42,346 nt of DNA from Oribacterium sp. (lineage in GTDB: Bacteria; Bacillota_A; Clostridia; Lachnospirales; Lachnospiraceae): contig JAGAXP010000155.1 of the NCBI GenBank assembly GCA_017940955.1, positions 1-42,346 on the forward strand. Reading direction: 5' to 3'. The position numbers and the translations under genes were made by a program. The notes beneath the pieces are model-generated. The model was not told where the DNA came from. It saw nothing but the letters and a program-made list of their open reading frames with translations, and ran no database searches. This document shows, piece by piece, positions 23,801 to 31,255 of the stretch (positions are counted from its first letter, which is position 1; each line of letters starts with the position of its first letter).

Positions 23801-25715
23801 CTCCCAATCGTACTGTAATGTCTGTGGCTTCAAGCCGTGGAGGAATCGTCTTTTCAAGAAGCTCCACATTTCTTTCAAATACCGGATTCTCTTTAGCTAC
23901 ATCTTTTGCAAGAAACAGCTTTTTTCGTATATCTCCCGTAAGGTAATCATCTATAAGTTCATAGGAACTATCCTCTGGATTTAAGATGATGTTATCCTTT
24001 AACTCACCTATGATTGTATCAATGTCCTTCTTATAAATATCGGACATATACGAGAAGTTGATGTATCCGTATTCCTGCATCGATGCTATAAGGGCATCTT
24101 TTGCAGTTTCTACAGAAGATACTTTCTTGTGACTGCGGATAGTCCTTTTTGTGAACATATCGGACAGTCCGCAAAACTCACCTTCTTCATCGAATAACTC
24201 CAATGAGCAAAGGAGATAGTAAGAAGAGTCCTCCGAAAAAGCTATGGAGTTTCCCCTTTTATTGATGAGATTGTATTTTTTGGTGAAGCGGTTATACAAA
24301 TCCCTCATCCTGTTCTGTAGTCTATAAAGCTCCTCGTCCGTACAGTCATTCTGCTGGGCCTTGATGCAATCAAGTACGGAATCGCGGAGTTCTATAAGCT
24401 TAAGAACACGGTTTTTATCACCCCTTATTTTTACAGGGAACATAACCGAGTCCTGTCTGTAATAGATTTCTCCTTTGACTACTGTGTAGGTGTAGTTTCT
24501 GACATCGGGTGTTGCCGGAATAAGCTTATTTACGGATTCCCCTTCTTCAAAACTAACCTCTACTACGGATGCTTTATATGTGCCCTCTATAAGAGAAAGG
24601 GCATTCTCAAGCTGTTCACTGAGAGAAACTGCCATGTTGGGCTTAACTGTTAGCCTCATTCCAAACGGTCCTGTAACTTTCTCCATATCACCGAGTACCA
24701 TTTCCGGATGCTCTGTAAAATAAGAGTTTACGCTGACATTATCGCCAAGGTCCTCTGTTTCTACCCATGGTTCCTCAGTTAGAAAGTCCAAAGACTCTTT
24801 CTTCTGGAACATGAGTATGTCTGTTGCTACCTGTGTACCCGCATTACTGAAAGCATTATTAGGAAGCCTGACAGCCCCTAACAAGCATGCCCTCTGCGAG
24901 ATGTACTTACGTACATTAGTTGTTTTCTTATCCATTGTTCCGGTGGATGTTATAAAACAGATCAATCCACCCGGCCTTACTTTATCTATTGCTTTAGCGA
25001 TAAAGTAGTCATGGATAAGGAAATGCAGCTTGTCATAAGCCTTGTCGGACACCGAATAATCACCAAATGGTACGTTTCCGATAGCGAGATCAAAGAAATT
25101 ATCGGAAAACGATGTCTTCTCAAATCCCATAACTGATATCTGTGCCTTCGGATAGAGCTTTTTGGCAATCCTTCCGGTGATTGAATCAATCTCCACACCG
25201 TAAAGCATTGATTCCTCCATGGACTTAGGCAATGTACCAAAGTACACACCCACGCCCATCGATGGTTCAAGTATGTTTCCCTTTACGAAGCCCATTCTTT
25301 CAAGGCATTTATAAATAGCCCTTGGAATGACGGGATCTGTGAAATGGCTATTGTTTACCGATGCCCTTGCTGAACTATACTCATCTTCGCTAAGAAGATT
25401 TCTAAGTTCTGCATCTCTTTCATCTGTAAAAGCCTTATCAAGACCTCCCCATCCAACATATCTTGCGAGGACATCCTTTTCCTCCTTTGTGGCATTTCGT
25501 CCCTCGTCTTCAAGTTTTTTAAGAAGTGTGATGGCCTCTATATTGAACTTGTAGCGTTCCCTTGGAGTACCTACGGCATTTGTATCATCAGTGATGACAT
25601 AGTTTGTCGCTGCCACTTCCTCGGTATGCTTATCAGGTGAGGTTACTGTCTCTGTTTCTTCTGACCCCATATTCAATAGATCGAACATGGATAACTGGTT
25701 AAACGTGCAGTTCAT
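20889..25715 (-). CDS. Giant N6-adenine methylase-like / SNF2-type helicase fusion
   Basis: 1608 residues from the ATG that follows AAGGAGG; a GTG two codons earlier lies inside that site. The N-terminal methyltransferase-like part (about 50-310) has the SAM-binding region EPSMGVGVYFG and, where methylases carry NPPF/NPPY, the variant NVPF (near 215). The helicase part has Walker A AVGAGKTAES (near 818), a DESH box (near 988), LTGTPVANSISE (near 1042) and QRIGRIVRQGN (near 1322). The C-terminus is helical. Such very large fusions are typical of conjugative elements and phage-like plasmids (LtrC/DarB-like 'SNF2-related' proteins) and are often linked to anti-restriction or DNA processing during transfer. 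Catalytic methylation is uncertain because of NVPF. Confidence 0.8.
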   Translation of the reverse strand: MNCTFNQLSMFDLLNMGSEETETVTSPDKHTEEVAATNYVITDDTNAVGTPRERYKFNIEAITLLKKLEDEGRNATKEEKDVLARYVGWGGLDKAFTDERDAELRNLLSEDEYSSARASVNNSHFTDPVIPRAIYKCLERMGFVKGNILEPSMGVGVYFGTLPKSMEESMLYGVEIDSITGRIAKKLYPKAQISVMGFEKTSFSDNFFDLAIGNVPFGDYSVSDKAYDKLHFLIHDYFIAKAIDKVRPGGLICFITSTGTMDKKTTNVRKYISQRACLLGAVRLPNNAFSNAGTQVATDILMFQKKESLDFLTEEPWVETEDLGDNVSVNSYFTEHPEMVLGDMEKVTGPFGMRLTVKPNMAVSLSEQLENALSLIEGTYKASVVEVSFEEGESVNKLIPATPDVRNYTYTVVKGEIYYRQDSVMFPVKIRGDKNRVLKLIELRDSVLDCIKAQQNDCTDEELYRLQNRMRDLYNRFTKKYNLINKRGNSIAFSEDSSYYLLCSLELFDEEGEFCGLSDMFTKRTIRSHKKVSSVETAKDALIASMQEYGYINFSYMSDIYKKDIDTIIGELKDNIILNPEDSSYELIDDYLTGDIRKKLFLAKDVAKENPVFERNVELLEKTIPPRLEATDITVRLGATWVPTEYYEQFMHELFETTRHDRDVFTVKYSACNSVYAVTNKDSWYANDNVKANNDYGTPKINGFRLFEMCLNLKDAKVTENVPDGSGGEKTIVNRDETMVAQQKQDAIKMAWDNWVYEDMDRREHLVDIYNARFNSTVPRTYNGDNLVFPGMCPEFKLRKHQLDAVARIVYGGNTLLAHAVGAGKTAESIAAAMELRRLGISNKIMFVVPNHLIRQWTSEFLRVYPSAKLLATREKDFKKNNRKKFVSKIATGDWDAIIIGHSQFERIPLSTDTERRYIRERINEVSESLHEIDPRYGSRRGKSKDFSVKQLETMKKKLEVKLDELNNRAIKDSVVYFEELGIDHLVVDESHEFKNLMVVTKLSNIGNVKSNASQKCTDMEMKVRYVSETVGSGHGITFLTGTPVANSISELYINMRYLMKERLRDLGLLNFDAWASTFGEIQTSVELAPEGTKYQAKSRFSKFYNLPELMSLFKEIADIKLAEDLKLPVPDKEEHNIVCEPTLFQKEYVESLSERADRVRAGGVDSQEDNMLKITTDGRKCALDQRIIDQFLPDENGSKVNTLVETVYQIYKETEAQRLTQMIFCDYATPKKDSVGFNIYEDIRQKLVKRGVPEEEIKFVHEANTDIRKEELFKKVRLGAVRILLASTKKAGTGTNVQDRLIAMHLFDCPWRPADLEQRIGRIVRQGNLNEKVHIYTYVTKGTFDAYNWQLVEQKQKFIGQIMTSKSPARAVEDIDQTALSYAEIKALACQNPLFKEKMEVDVKVKKLTLLQNQFRSSKYSLEKKLAHEYPDSLNRLAKRKYLLKNDIEIMELFPNDLSEIEIEGVTFTEEKACGKAICDAVDRMRASKNNLDRKIGTFRGLDLVLRYSMFGSGYLIVLSGMSTNTVDASAIPSLNVKRILEFEQNMRNSLVSVVGALENTVQQIATARVSVEKPFEHALELATLKKRQAEIDAALHLGPDLTSKAV

Positions 25716-25791
25716 AGACACCTCCTTCGGAAATAATGTCCTTTCTGATACTTGAACTGCACTGGTTTCTGAATTTAGACAAAGATTTCAT
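25699..25791 (-). CDS. Possible 30-codon leader ORF
   Basis: ATG at 25791 after AGAAAGGA opens a 30-codon frame (MKSLSKFRNQCSSS) that ends just inside the methylase-helicase gene in another frame. It lies in the roughly 190-nt leader between the element promoter and the big gene. Overlap with the downstream start would allow coupling. No homology is known; it may be chance. Confidence 0.3.
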   Translation of the reverse strand: MKSLSKFRNQCSSSIRKDIISEGGVYELHV

Positions 25792-25919
25792 ATTTGTCCT
25801 TTCTGCAACTTTTTTGCCAATAAAAAAGACAAGTAACCGGCTTTCAGAATACATTCGAATGCTTTTAAGCTTTTCAGTTCTGTTCTTCGCCAAATTACTT
25901 GTGTTACTAGTTACAAATC

Positions 25920-25945
25920 AATTATGGAAAGGGAAATTGGAGATA
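25920..25945 (-). promoter_or_regulatory. Element-type promoter, copy 10
   Basis: Minus strand: TATCTC, 13 nt ending CCCTTTC, CATAATT. It drives the methylase-helicase gene through a leader of about 190 nt. Confidence 0.65.
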
Positions 25946-26033
25946 AAGTATAAGATATATAGAATTGTTTGAAATAAATCATCAAATCAAAAAAATCGAG
26001 AATATTTTTTAAAAATTTCTATCAGCAACCAAA
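25946..26033. other. Divergent intergenic segment
   Basis: AT-rich and non-coding. It holds AAAAATTTCTATCAGCAACC at 26011-26030, a block nearly repeated at 28917-28936 and 36436-36455. Confidence 0.5.
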
Positions 26034-26059
26034 TCTCCCTCAAAATCCCTCCCATAATT
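26034..26059 (+). promoter_or_regulatory. Element-type promoter, copy 11 (in front of broken AAA+ copy)
   Basis: CATAATT preceded by CCCTCC; the upstream box is weaker (TCTCCC). It was duplicated together with the gene start: the region closely matches 28917-28995. Confidence 0.55.
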
Positions 26060-26092
26060 CAGGTAAAAGAAAAGGTATTTTAGGAGGAAAGT

Positions 26093-26234
26093 ATGTTAGA
26101 TAGAAAAGCAGAAGAAAGATTTGTAGAATATATTGATTCCATCAAGAGCATGAGCGTTCTTTTAGGAGGCGCCGACGCATTGATGAACTAGTTTCAAACT
26201 GCCCTCACAGAATTTCTTGTAAGCATCTCATCGG
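26093..26234 (+). pseudogene. Truncated duplicate of the AAA+ ATPase gene
   Basis: This stretch matches the first ~140 bases of the intact AAA+ gene at 28996 with scattered substitutions (it encodes MLDRKAEERFVEYIDSIKSM at the start). An in-frame TAG stands at 26189 where the intact copy has CAG. Homology ends abruptly at ATCTCATCG, where IscB element 1 begins; the rest of the gene is absent on the far side. So it was duplicated, inactivated and interrupted, or used as the landing site of the IS. Confidence 0.85.
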
Positions 26235-26235
26235 C

Positions 26236-26512
26236 TCACTAATACCCACGGGCAAGCCCGTGGGGTTGCGGTAAAGCCGTAACCCTTTGTGAGTAGCCTA
26301 AGTCCTTTATGGACTACGTTAAGAGAGAATATATAGTCACCTACGGATGTAGTACCAAGTCTGTAGCTCTGAGGTCTGTGTTTAAACAGTTCTGAGGTAT
26401 AGGAACAGTGATGCAGACAAAAAACCTCTCATTAACATTGGCGATGGTACACCTACCGTCCTTTGAGGCGAGTGATTAAATCCCTTGTGGATTTCAGAAA
26501 GGAGGATGCGTA
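26236..26512 (+). ncRNA. Omega-RNA (HEARO-type) of IscB 1
   Basis: A 277-base structured region directly upstream of iscB. It shares long blocks with the equivalent region of element 2: TAGCCTAAGT, AGAGAATA, ATAGTCACCT, TAGTACCAAGTCTG, AGCTCTGAGG and TTGGCGATGGTACACC. Omega-RNA (HEARO) guides IscB; the guide is taken from bases at its 5' side, just outside the element's left end. The 5' boundary is not exact. Confidence 0.8.
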
Positions 26513-27751
26513 ATGGTCTACGTACTCAACAAAAACGGACAGCCTTTAATGCCTACGGAAAACTATGCCAAAGTGCGCATTCTTCTAAAACAAGATAAAG
26601 CGAAGGTTATTAAAAAGTGTCCTTTTACGATACAGCTGAAGTATGACAGTACTAACCATACACAGAAGATAACATTAGGCATTGACAGCGGGAGTAAGCT
26701 TATCGGCATCTCCGCGACCATAAAGGATAAAGTTTTATTTGAAGCCGATGTGGAGCTTCGTAACGATATAGTTGATTTACTTTCAGCCCGTAGGGAACAG
26801 AGACGGTCAAGACGCAACAGAAAGACACGCTACCGCAAGGCTCGATTTGATAACCGTAGACTAGGGGACGGATGGATAGCACCGTCCGTAAAGCAGAAAG
26901 CAGACTCTCATGTAACGATGATAGCAAAAGTACATAAGATACTTCCTGTCACGGATATCGTTATTGAGACAGCATCATTCGACATACAGAAGATAAAAAA
27001 TCCTGACATCAGCGGTACGGGCTATCAAAATGGCGAGCAGACAGACTTTTGGAATGTCCGTGAGTATGTTTTATTTCGAGACGGCCATATTTGTCAGTGC
27101 TGTAAAGGCAGATCTAAGAACAAGATTCTCAACGTACACCACATAGAAAGCCGTAGAACAGGCGGTAATGCACCAAATAACCTTATCACATTATGTGAGA
27201 CCTGCCATAAAGGGTATCATAAAGGAACGGTAATACTTCCAAAGACGATACACAGAGGCATGAGTTTCAGGGATGCAGCTTTTATGGGCATCATGCGATG
27301 GGCGGTTTATGAGAAACTTAAAGCCATATATCCAAGCGTAAAGAATACATATGGGTATATTACCAAAAACATCCGCATAGAAAATGGACTTCCTAAAGAC
27401 CACCACATAGATGCCCGGTGCATAAGTGGGAACCCCAAAGCTGTAGGTGACGGAACTGTATACTATTACAAAAAGGTTCGCTGCCACAATAGGCAGATAC
27501 ACAAATGCACCATCAATAAAGGTGGTATCCGAAAGAGAAACCAGGCACCCTACGAGGTAAAAGGATTCAGACTGTATGACAAGGTGCTATGGAAGAACCA
27601 GGTATGTTTTATCTTTGGAAGGCGTTCAACTGGACGTATGGATTTAAGGCTGTTAGACGGAACACATATCAACGCATCCGTGGGTTATAAAAACCTCAGG
27701 CTGTTAGATTTGCGTGGCAACTACCTTATAGAGCAGAGAAAAACTGGATAA
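26513..27751 (+). CDS. iscB: IscB RNA-guided nickase/nuclease, copy 1
   Basis: 412 residues, full family length. Order: N-terminal PLMP motif (QPLMPT, 10-15); RuvC-I with Asp58 in LGIDSGSK; arginine-rich bridge helix 92-116; RuvC-II with Glu152 in IVIETASFD; HNH domain about 190-235 (CQCCKG, HHIES with His209/210, NNLITLCETCH); RuvC-III with HHID (Asp300). All catalytic residues are present, so it should be active with its omega-RNA. IscB is the ancestor-type relative of Cas9. GGAGG precedes the start. Confidence 0.92.
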   Translation: MVYVLNKNGQPLMPTENYAKVRILLKQDKAKVIKKCPFTIQLKYDSTNHTQKITLGIDSGSKLIGISATIKDKVLFEADVELRNDIVDLLSARREQRRSRRNRKTRYRKARFDNRRLGDGWIAPSVKQKADSHVTMIAKVHKILPVTDIVIETASFDIQKIKNPDISGTGYQNGEQTDFWNVREYVLFRDGHICQCCKGRSKNKILNVHHIESRRTGGNAPNNLITLCETCHKGYHKGTVILPKTIHRGMSFRDAAFMGIMRWAVYEKLKAIYPSVKNTYGYITKNIRIENGLPKDHHIDARCISGNPKAVGDGTVYYYKKVRCHNRQIHKCTINKGGIRKRNQAPYEVKGFRLYDKVLWKNQVCFIFGRRSTGRMDLRLLDGTHINASVGYKNLRLLDLRGNYLIEQRKTG

Positions 27752-27798
27752 AGGCGTTCATTCCACAGGCAAGCCTATGGGATGAACACCTCGAATAA

Positions 27799-28318
27799 GA
27801 AAGGGATTTTTATGACTTTTCTGATTTGCCAATCATATACGTCATATTTGTGTGTGATCATGATGAAGTAGGAAACGGAAGAGCAGTAAATGAGTTTATA
27901 TATCTTAATTCTGATCGATTTAAGGGTTCGCCGGAAATTGTAAAGAATATAACAGCTCATGAGCCAATGAGCGATAGGAAACATATACTTATAGTCAATG
28001 GTGATTACAAAGACGATGAAACACTAGTCGGAAAGCCGATACATGATTTCAATGCACAAAGGCAGACGACATATATTTTGACAATCTGGAAAAAAAGCCA
28101 GGGAATTGAAAGAAACAAAGGAATGAGTGGAAACCATGTGCGCTGTTATGGAACAAGAAATAAAAATAAGCGAAAATGAAAATACATTGAGAATTTTGCT
28201 AAATGTTATGAAGAATCAGAACTGGGATATTGAAAAAGCTATGTACGTTATTAGTATTGAGGATGACCAACGTGATCTGTATGCAAGATCCGCTAGATAT
28301 GCTTTAAGTAAGCAATAA
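27799..28318 (+). pseudogene. Decayed Rpn-type PD-(D/E)XK nuclease-transposase gene
   Basis: The frame opens at 27799 without a start and reads DFYDFSDLPIIYVIFVCDHD, then HILIVNGDYKDDE, KPIHDFNAQ, the middle of the Rpn/'PD-(D/E)XK nuclease family transposase' group abundant in Lachnospiraceae. The catalytic N-terminal third is missing and abuts the IscB element. Near 28125 the frame shifts and continues as ETMCAVMEQEIKISENENT to the stop at 28318, the usual helical tail. So it is a 5'-truncated, frameshifted relic. Confidence 0.7.
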
Positions 28319-28397
28319 GGATCTTATTGTAAATAATGTATTTTTTGCTAATTTATAATCTTAGAAGTACCTCGGAAGATTTTCTAAATAATAAGTC

Positions 28398-28425
28398 ACT
28401 AAAACAGTCCGATGGGCTGTTTTTT
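28398..28425 (+). terminator. Intrinsic terminator
   Basis: AAACAGTCC, GATG, GGGCTGTT, then T's. Almost identical to 17980-18006, suggesting a copied segment. Confidence 0.7.
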
Positions 28426-28430
28426 TGTTT

Positions 28431-28470
28431 CAAGAAAAAAAGACTGCGGATCATAATCACCGCAGTCTTT
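28431..28470 (-). terminator. Terminator of the decayed CxxC gene copy
   Basis: AGACTGCGG paired with CCGCAGTCT; the minus strand continues with T's. Confidence 0.65.
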
Positions 28471-28509
28471 TGGAGTTGATTTTGCACATCTCCCTAATAA
28501 GGGATTATT

Positions 28510-28781
28510 TTACAGTTTTCTCCCACACACTGGACAGTAGTTAATGGGCACGTTTTCAGATATGAGATCGTCCTCTGCCTCATCCAGCCAGACCGTCACA
28601 TTAAGTGTTTTTTTTATGGATCAATCTGCCCATTGCATCCAAGTGTCATGACAGTTGTCTTACGACAAGTTAAGTTTTCTTCTACATGAAACACAACGTC
28701 TGGTAAATCACTGAGTTTTCCCTGTAAAGTACAGAACTTGCAAGTATCTTCTTTGTCTTTTATACCTAGAATCTTAGCCAT
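28510..28781 (-). pseudogene. Frameshifted copy of the small CxxC protein
   Basis: It starts with ATG after AAGGGGAC and encodes MAKILGIKDKEDTCKFCTLQ, parallel to the gene at 20412-20690. After CNGQIDP the codon is TAA and one base is missing in an A-run. In the shifted frame homology continues (VTVWLDEAEDDLI...NVPINYCPVCGRKL) to the old stop. The gene is therefore dead through a 1-nt deletion plus a stop. Confidence 0.75.
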
Positions 28782-28939
28782 AATCGGTCCCCTTTTCTTT
28801 CCATAAATTAACGCATAGGATGTCTTGCGCGATTCAATGTTCTTATTATACCCGAATGCTTATAATGCTCACATCATATCCACTTATTTATAAATCGAAA
28901 AAAGTCTGAAAATTTTTAAAATTCCTATCAGCAACCAAA

Positions 28940-28965
28940 TCTCCCGAAAAATTCCTCCCATAATT
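28940..28965 (+). promoter_or_regulatory. Element-type promoter, copy 12
   Basis: CATAATT preceded by TTCCTCC, upstream box weak (TCTCCC). Nearly the same as copy 11, including the upstream block CTATCAGCAACCAAATCTCCC split over 28925-28945. Confidence 0.55.
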
Positions 28966-28995
28966 CAGTTAAAAGATCAGTAATAGGAGGGGGTT

Positions 28996-30918
28996 ATGCT
29001 AGACAGAAAAGCCGAAGAGAAATTAATAGAATATATTGAATCCATTAAAAGCATGGGCGTCCTTTTAGGAGGAGCGGATACATTGATGAATCAGTTCCAG
29101 ACGGCCCTGACAGAATTCCTTGTAAGCATCTCTTCTGACGATAACATGCTTACAGACAGAGAAATGGAATTCATCAACAGCGTCACCGGTAATGAATACG
29201 AAAGCGGTCAGTTCCGCACCATAATGCAGATGAGTCGTAAATATGCATGCGATGCACCGCCTTTATATTTTGAGAGCCTGATGTCTTTGGATCACCGTCT
29301 TGGACCGATGATAGACTACGATGACCAGAAGGTAGAAAGGACACATTACCGTTCCTGGAAGGCACTTGAGATTTTTGCGATGATAGGGAATCGCTTTTCG
29401 GCAAATGAAGCCGGTGAAAAGGATAATCTCAATAAAATCATAAAGAGAATGGATTATCTGAATACAGTTGCATCAGTTTTAGAGGAAAACATCGATAACA
29501 GACTTTATGATGTTTCAGTTCCGTATCTGCCACAGGTGCCGGGGTTTATCATTGTCGGAAGTTATGATGAATCTCTCAGGGTACTGGAGCTTATGGAAGA
29601 AAACTGCCTTTATGGTATGAATACAAGCACACCGATAAAAACCGGTGTATTTGATGCTGAAACCATGAAATACTTTGTAAACCTTCATACAAAATTTCTC
29701 AGTAACACCATTACAGATTCAGAAAAAGAAGAATACCTTTCATACATATCCCTTGGTGCAACACCTCCTGATAATTACTGTTCTCCCGATACAAAAGATG
29801 GAGTAGAAAGCAAGGAAAATGAAGGAGAGCATCTGAAGCTTAGAGAGGAATGGAGACATTTAACTGAGACTGCATGGGAAGATAAATGCCAGTCACTATC
29901 ATGTGATTATGACTATTCATCAGATGATGATTTTCCTGAGTTTACTACGGGTAACGAAGACGAGTATATAGAAACAGCCAAGAAGAACATGACAGAAAGC
30001 AAAGCGACTGCACAGGAAGAATATCCATATAAGGGCAAGACATTATCTGAGCTAATATCGGAACTTGACAGCCTGCCCGGACTCAAATCCGTGAAGGAGA
30101 CTGTAAAATTCACAATGAACCTTGCAAAAATGAACAAGCTTCGTAAAACAAGAGGCCTTAATGTTCTTTCGCCCACTATGCACATGATATTCACCGGAAA
30201 TCCCGGAACAGGAAAGACCACAATAGCAAGACTGATAGCTGCGATCTACCGTGAGATGGAGATACTACCCAAGGGGCATTTCATTGAAACCGATGCAGAA
30301 GGGTTAATAGGCGGATATGTCGGACAGACTGCTATAAAAACAAAAGACATAGTGCAGAAAGCACTCGGAGGTATCCTGTTCATAGACGAAGCATACATTC
30401 TTGCAAATAATAACCGCGGTGGCACCAATGATTTCGGAAAAGAAGCAGTGGCAACCCTCATAAAGCTGATGGAGGATCATCGAGATAACCTTGTTGTCAT
30501 ATTTGCGGGATATACAAAAGAAATGCAGGATTTCCTCAGCATGAATCCGGGTATACGTTCCCGTATAAACACATATATTGATTTTCCGAATTATAGCGGA
30601 AAGGAACTGACCGACATATTTAAACTCATGTGCAATAAGGCAAGCTATTCTCCAAGCAAGGACTGCCTTAAATACACAAGGGAATATTTCGAGAAAAGAG
30701 CAACAGAAAAGATCGTAAACTATGCAAATGCAAGAGATGTAAGGAATTTCCTTGAAAAAGCAGCTGCTAATCAGGCTGACCGTCTGGCAAAGAATCTCGA
30801 TGGCAAGATAAGTAATAGAAGCATTATGGCTCTCAATATGCAGGACGTTGAGAATGTAGACCTTAAAAAACAAGATGCGCCAGAAGAAAAGCATCATCGA
30901 TTAGGATTTTCGTTGTAA
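28996..30918 (+). CDS. CbbX/SpoVK-like AAA+ ATPase
   Basis: 640 residues. An N-terminal helical domain of about 350 residues is not recognised. The C-terminal AAA+ module has Walker A GNPGTGKTT (near 401), Walker B ILFIDEAY (near 460), sensor FAGYTKEM and arginine-finger region NPGIRSRI (near 520). This is the CbxX/CfqX (CbbX, SpoVK, EccA) class, which remodels protein complexes. The GLKSVKETV lead-in is typical of that class. It starts behind GGAGGG. The promoter and first 140 bp are duplicated at 26034-26234. Its partner on the element is unknown. Confidence 0.82.
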   Translation: MLDRKAEEKLIEYIESIKSMGVLLGGADTLMNQFQTALTEFLVSISSDDNMLTDREMEFINSVTGNEYESGQFRTIMQMSRKYACDAPPLYFESLMSLDHRLGPMIDYDDQKVERTHYRSWKALEIFAMIGNRFSANEAGEKDNLNKIIKRMDYLNTVASVLEENIDNRLYDVSVPYLPQVPGFIIVGSYDESLRVLELMEENCLYGMNTSTPIKTGVFDAETMKYFVNLHTKFLSNTITDSEKEEYLSYISLGATPPDNYCSPDTKDGVESKENEGEHLKLREEWRHLTETAWEDKCQSLSCDYDYSSDDDFPEFTTGNEDEYIETAKKNMTESKATAQEEYPYKGKTLSELISELDSLPGLKSVKETVKFTMNLAKMNKLRKTRGLNVLSPTMHMIFTGNPGTGKTTIARLIAAIYREMEILPKGHFIETDAEGLIGGYVGQTAIKTKDIVQKALGGILFIDEAYILANNNRGGTNDFGKEAVATLIKLMEDHRDNLVVIFAGYTKEMQDFLSMNPGIRSRINTYIDFPNYSGKELTDIFKLMCNKASYSPSKDCLKYTREYFEKRATEKIVNYANARDVRNFLEKAAANQADRLAKNLDGKISNRSIMALNMQDVENVDLKKQDAPEEKHHRLGFSL

Positions 30919-30926
30919 CCAAGCCT

Positions 30927-30952
30927 TATCCCGTGAATCCCCTCCCATAATT
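30927..30952 (+). promoter_or_regulatory. Element-type promoter, copy 13 (orphaned by IscB 2)
   Basis: TATCCC, 13 nt ending CCCCTCC, CATAATT. IscB element 2 begins about 32 bp downstream, so the promoter has been separated from its original unit. Confidence 0.65.
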
Positions 30953-30984
30953 TTTTATGAAACAGCTAAAAGTAATGTCAATGA

Positions 30985-31255
30985 TACCCACCACCTAAAG
31001 GTAGTGGGCTTGTGTAAAAACAAGCTATGTTGACTAGCCTAAGTGCCTCGGCACTACGTTAAAAGAGAATACATAGTCACCTGTGGATTTAGTACCAAGT
31101 CTGCAGCTCTGAGGTTAGTGATTAAACAGCCCTGTGGTATAGGGGCAGTGTTGCTGACAAAAACCTCTTTTTAACCTTGGCGATGGTACACCAACGGTCA
31201 GATATGTACCGGCTTAAAGCATAAAACATATCAATACACGAAAGGAGTACCGCAT
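30985..31255 (+). ncRNA. Omega-RNA (HEARO-type) of IscB 2
   Basis: About 270 bases with the same conserved blocks and order as the element-1 omega-RNA but different stem bases (for example GTGCCTCGGCAC in place of GTCCTTTATGGAC), the mark of conserved structure. The guide would derive from bases just upstream of 30985 (AAAAGTAATGTCAATG). Confidence 0.8.

Larger units (their letters stand above)
26235..27798 (+). mobile_element. IscB element 1 (IS200/IS605-like, non-autonomous)
   Basis: The left-end hairpin at 26245-26264 (CCCACGGG, CAAG, CCCGTGGG) and the right-end hairpin at 27756-27787 (GTTCAT... paired with ...ATGAAC, loop CAAG) bracket an omega-RNA region and an iscB gene. No TnpA transposase is present, so mobility would need one in trans. 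Exact ends are inferred from where flanking genes lose homology. Confidence 0.75.

Noticed and set aside
26236..26512. CRISPR-like array beside the Cas9-related IscB
   Set aside because: No regularly spaced direct repeats; the region matches omega-RNA, which is one structured RNA.
30304..30897. 197-codon open frame on the minus strand inside the AAA+ gene
   Set aside because: It is antisense to conserved Walker A/B coding sequence, with no ribosome site or domain; a shadow frame.
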